DNA of 64,000 bases from Lysobacter stagni (GTDB lineage Bacteria > Pseudomonadota > Gammaproteobacteria > Xanthomonadales > Xanthomonadaceae), in NCBI RefSeq assembly GCF_030053425.1, contig NZ_JASGBI010000001.1, positions 1,744,001 to 1,808,000 on the forward strand, given 5' to 3'. This document shows, in pieces, positions 61,738 through 64,000 of this stretch. Under the pieces are notes generated by a model, which worked only from the letters and a program-made list of their open reading frames with translations, ran no database searches and was not told the origin of the DNA. The position numbers and the translations under genes are program-made. Each line of letters opens with the position of its first letter. Position 1 is the first letter of the stretch.

Positions 61738-63840
61738 TCAGGCCGGCGAGAGCAGCACGCGGCGCACGACATCGCGTGCCGAATCGAGCGAGAAGTGGCG
61801 CTGCACGTTGTCCAGTCCGCGCTGGGCCAGCTGCCGCCACAGGGCTTCGTCTGAGTACAGCCGCACGACCGCATCGGCGAACGCGTCGGCATCGGTAGCG
61901 ACCAGTACGTCCTCACCATCGCGCAGGTGCATGCCCTCGACCGCGCAGGCGGTCGCCACCACGGGCTGGCCGTGCGCCATGCTGAGGTTGACCTTGCCCT
62001 TCACGCCGGCACCGAAACGCAATGGCGCCACCGCGATCCGCGCGCCCTCCATGTAGGGCGACAGGTCCGGCACGTGGCCGTGCACCTCCACGCCCGGTTG
62101 CGCGGACAGCGCGGTGATCTCCGGCGTGGGATCGCTGCCGATGCAGTGGAAGCGCACGTCCGGCAATCGTGCGCGGATCCGCGGAAACACGGCGCTGGCG
62201 AACCAGCGCGCCGCATCCACGTTGGGCGGATGGCGGAAGCCACCGACGAACACGAGGTCGCGGCGCTCCGCAAAATCGCGACCGCTGCCGTGCACCTGGT
62301 GCAGGTTGGAGAGGATCTCGACGCGGGCGTCGGGTGCGTCCTGCGCCAGCAGTGTGCGTTCCACGTCGCTGACCACCAGCGTGGTATCGGCGCGCGCGAT
62401 CATGTCCAGTTCCAGCGAGCGCGTGCGTTCGGAGGTGCGCGCCAGCGAGGCGTCCTGTGCGATCTCCGCACCGCGGCGCTCGCGCAGGTAGTGCAGGTCG
62501 ACCGTGTCGAAAACCACCCGCGCCTGCGGCGCATGTCGGCGCAGCAGCGGCAGCCATTCGCGCAGCACGTAATGGCGGCACACCAGGACCGTGTCGAACC
62601 GCGCGCCATGTTCGCGCAGCCAGGCCGCCGGCGTGCCGAAGAACGGCGCGTACCAGGCCTGCACGCCCTGTTGCTGCAGACGCTGCGTGTGCGCGCCGGC
62701 GTGGTTGAGATCGGCGGGGACGAACGTCACCTGCGCGCCTTCCTCGCCCAGCAGTCGCATCAGGTTCACCAGGCGCAGCGAGGCCGAATCGTGGTCGGGT
62801 CGCGGAGTCGCGCTGTCGATCACCAGCACCTGTCGCCGCCCGCGCGGCGTCGCGGCCACGTCCGGCGGCGTGCCCTGCGGCCACTGCCGCTGCAGGGCGT
62901 CGTGCCACTTTTCGGCGAAGGTGTGGCGGTTGCGCACCTGATAGGCCTTCACGCCCTGATGAACGCTGGTGCCCGCCGTGACGCCTTCCAGGTGCACCAC
63001 CTTCGACGCCGGCTGGTACAGCACGCGCCGTCCCGCAGCACGCACCGCGAAGGCGAGGTCGGTGTCCTCGAAGTAGGCCGGCGCGTAGCGCGCATCGAAG
63101 CCGCCCAGCCGTTCGAACAGGTCACGCGGTACGGCGACGGCGGCGCCGGAGCAGTAATCGGCGTCGCGCAGGTGCAGGTAGCGCGGATCGTTGGGGCTGG
63201 CGAAGCGGCCAAAGTTGTGTGCGTTGCCGTCGGAAAACACGAGCCCGCCGGCCTCCTGCAGTCGACCGTCGGGGTAGATCAGCTGCGCGCCGGCCAGCCC
63301 GGCATCGGCGTGGTCGGCGAAGGTTTCCAGCAGGGCATCGAGCCAGCCCGGCTGCGGGATGGTGTCGTTGTTGAGGAACACCACGTACGTGCCACGAGCC
63401 AGCGCGGCGCCGTCGTTGCAGGCGGCGATGAAGCCGCCGTTGCGGGCGCGACGGTGGTAGCGCAGCCCTTCGACCTGGCGCAGCGACGTCTCGGTTTCGT
63501 CGGATGAACCGTCATCGACGACGATGATCTCGATCGCCGCATCCGGCGGATACGCCGCCAGCGCGCGCAGGCAGCCCAGCGTGTGCGCGAACTGGTCGTA
63601 GACGGGGATGACGATGCTGGCCGCCGGGGCCGTCGAGAACGGCACGGCGAACGGGGCGAACGGCCGGGCCTGTGGCAGGTACAGCGATGGGCGATGTTCG
63701 GCCGGAACCCGATGGAACTGTCGGCCCACGGCCTGCCAGGTGGCCTTCAGGCCCCGCGTGCGCAGGCTCGCCAGGCCGCGCCTGAACAATCCCGTTCCCC
63801 GGTCGTACCAGAACCGCAGCCCGGTCCAGCTCAGGTCCAT
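61738..63840 (-). CDS. Glycosyltransferase with GT2 and GT4 domains
   Basis: This 700-residue protein joins two glycosyltransferase domains. The N-terminal GT-A domain (about residues 65-320) has SIVIPVYDQFAHTLGCLRAL, IIVVDDGSSDET, the metal-binding NNDT, and the acceptor loop GGFDARYAPAYFEDTDLAF. The C-terminal GT-B domain (about 345-690) has VFVGGFRHPPNVDAARWF, GVEVHGHVPDLSPYM and the E-x7-E-like APLRFGAGVKGKVNLSM. Such fusions build surface polysaccharides; the sugar is unknown. It ends 12 bp from the convergent TPR gene. Confidence 0.88.
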   Translation of the reverse strand: MDLSWTGLRFWYDRGTGLFRRGLASLRTRGLKATWQAVGRQFHRVPAEHRPSLYLPQARPFAPFAVPFSTAPAASIVIPVYDQFAHTLGCLRALAAYPPDAAIEIIVVDDGSSDETETSLRQVEGLRYHRRARNGGFIAACNDGAALARGTYVVFLNNDTIPQPGWLDALLETFADHADAGLAGAQLIYPDGRLQEAGGLVFSDGNAHNFGRFASPNDPRYLHLRDADYCSGAAVAVPRDLFERLGGFDARYAPAYFEDTDLAFAVRAAGRRVLYQPASKVVHLEGVTAGTSVHQGVKAYQVRNRHTFAEKWHDALQRQWPQGTPPDVAATPRGRRQVLVIDSATPRPDHDSASLRLVNLMRLLGEEGAQVTFVPADLNHAGAHTQRLQQQGVQAWYAPFFGTPAAWLREHGARFDTVLVCRHYVLREWLPLLRRHAPQARVVFDTVDLHYLRERRGAEIAQDASLARTSERTRSLELDMIARADTTLVVSDVERTLLAQDAPDARVEILSNLHQVHGSGRDFAERRDLVFVGGFRHPPNVDAARWFASAVFPRIRARLPDVRFHCIGSDPTPEITALSAQPGVEVHGHVPDLSPYMEGARIAVAPLRFGAGVKGKVNLSMAHGQPVVATACAVEGMHLRDGEDVLVATDADAFADAVVRLYSDEALWRQLAQRGLDNVQRHFSLDSARDVVRRVLLSPA

Positions 63841-63958
63841 CGGATCATCGTCATGCTGAAGGAACTCCCTAACGCGGACGTGCGTCGCGGTCCGGGCGCG
63901 GGGGCACCCCTGCCGGCTGAGATAGACTGCGGCGCACTCTGGCTGATTGTCGCATCCC

Positions 63959-64000
63959 GTGGCCCAGATCGATTACGACGAAGACGAAACCACCGACGAC
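63959..64000 (+). CDS. Start of a gene cut by the window edge
   Basis: A GTG at 63959 opens a frame reading AQIDYDEDETTDD up to the window end, with an in-frame TGA at 63944 before it. Only 14 codons are visible, so I cannot identify it. The acidic start is unremarkable in composition. It is divergent from the glycosyltransferase gene across 118 bp. Confidence 0.35.
   Translation, partial: MAQIDYDEDETTDD

Overview
The window looks like a compact, GC-rich stretch of core chromosome from a gammaproteobacterium of the Xanthomonadaceae, most like Lysobacter or a relative. This rests on gene order and protein character, not on a database search. The markers are pilSR divergent from sucCD, kup lying between ruvA and ruvB, the complete ybgC-tolQRAB-pal-cpoB-queE-queC run, and a monofunctional RelA. 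GC content is roughly two thirds by eye. I found no insertion sequence, prophage, CRISPR array, rRNA or plasmid gene. No gap between genes exceeds 300 bp, and both window edges cut a gene.

Layout. 1-6.9 kb: the C-terminal part of a spermidine-synthase-like protein, the pilR/pilS two-component genes (minus strand), and sucCD for succinyl-CoA synthetase with a strong terminator. 6.9-10.6 kb: an AT3/SGNH acyltransferase and glutamine-dependent NAD synthetase. 10.6-14.7 kb: bamD divergent from rluD-pgeF, followed by three short overlapping genes (DUF4166, DCC/DUF393, DUF3574 lipoprotein). 14.8-21.0 kb: an NCS2-type permease, glyoxalase I, and a minus-strand trehalose operon otsB-GH15-otsA. 21.1-30.8 kb: clpB behind a good sigma-32-type promoter, a secreted hypothetical, yceH and a KefB/YbaL antiporter, an ABC-F ATPase, a PhzF-like isomerase, a FmdB zinc ribbon and a DUF3011 protein. 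31.0-36.3 kb: aspS, a small protein with a very acidic tail, a GNAT acetyltransferase, an alpha/beta hydrolase, yebC and ruvC-ruvA. 36.3-46.6 kb: kup, ruvB, the Tol-Pal envelope operon, two queuosine genes and tRNA-Lys(TTT). 46.8-50.1 kb: HU, aquaporin Z with a coupled DUF4019 gene, two small membrane-protein genes and two tandem GFA-family genes. 50.2-64 kb: recQ, a Dps-family gene, hrpA, two tandem secreted paralogs, relA, a membrane protein with TPR-like helices, a two-domain glycosyltransferase, and the start of another gene.

Functionally, the window joins envelope integrity (BamD, Tol-Pal, PgeF), Holliday-junction repair (RuvABC, RecQ), stress physiology (ClpB, trehalose synthesis, Dps, RelA, GloA, Kup/YbaL ion transport) and central metabolism (SucCD, NadE).

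I do not see a clearly new biological system. The observations I rate highest are regulatory or architectural: two perfect hairpins in an enlarged tolQ-tolR spacer, an 11-bp inverted repeat between tolA and tolB, a translationally coupled chain of uncharacterised genes behind pgeF, a tandem pair of secreted paralogs, and an acidic-tail protein packed between aspS and an acetyltransferase gene.
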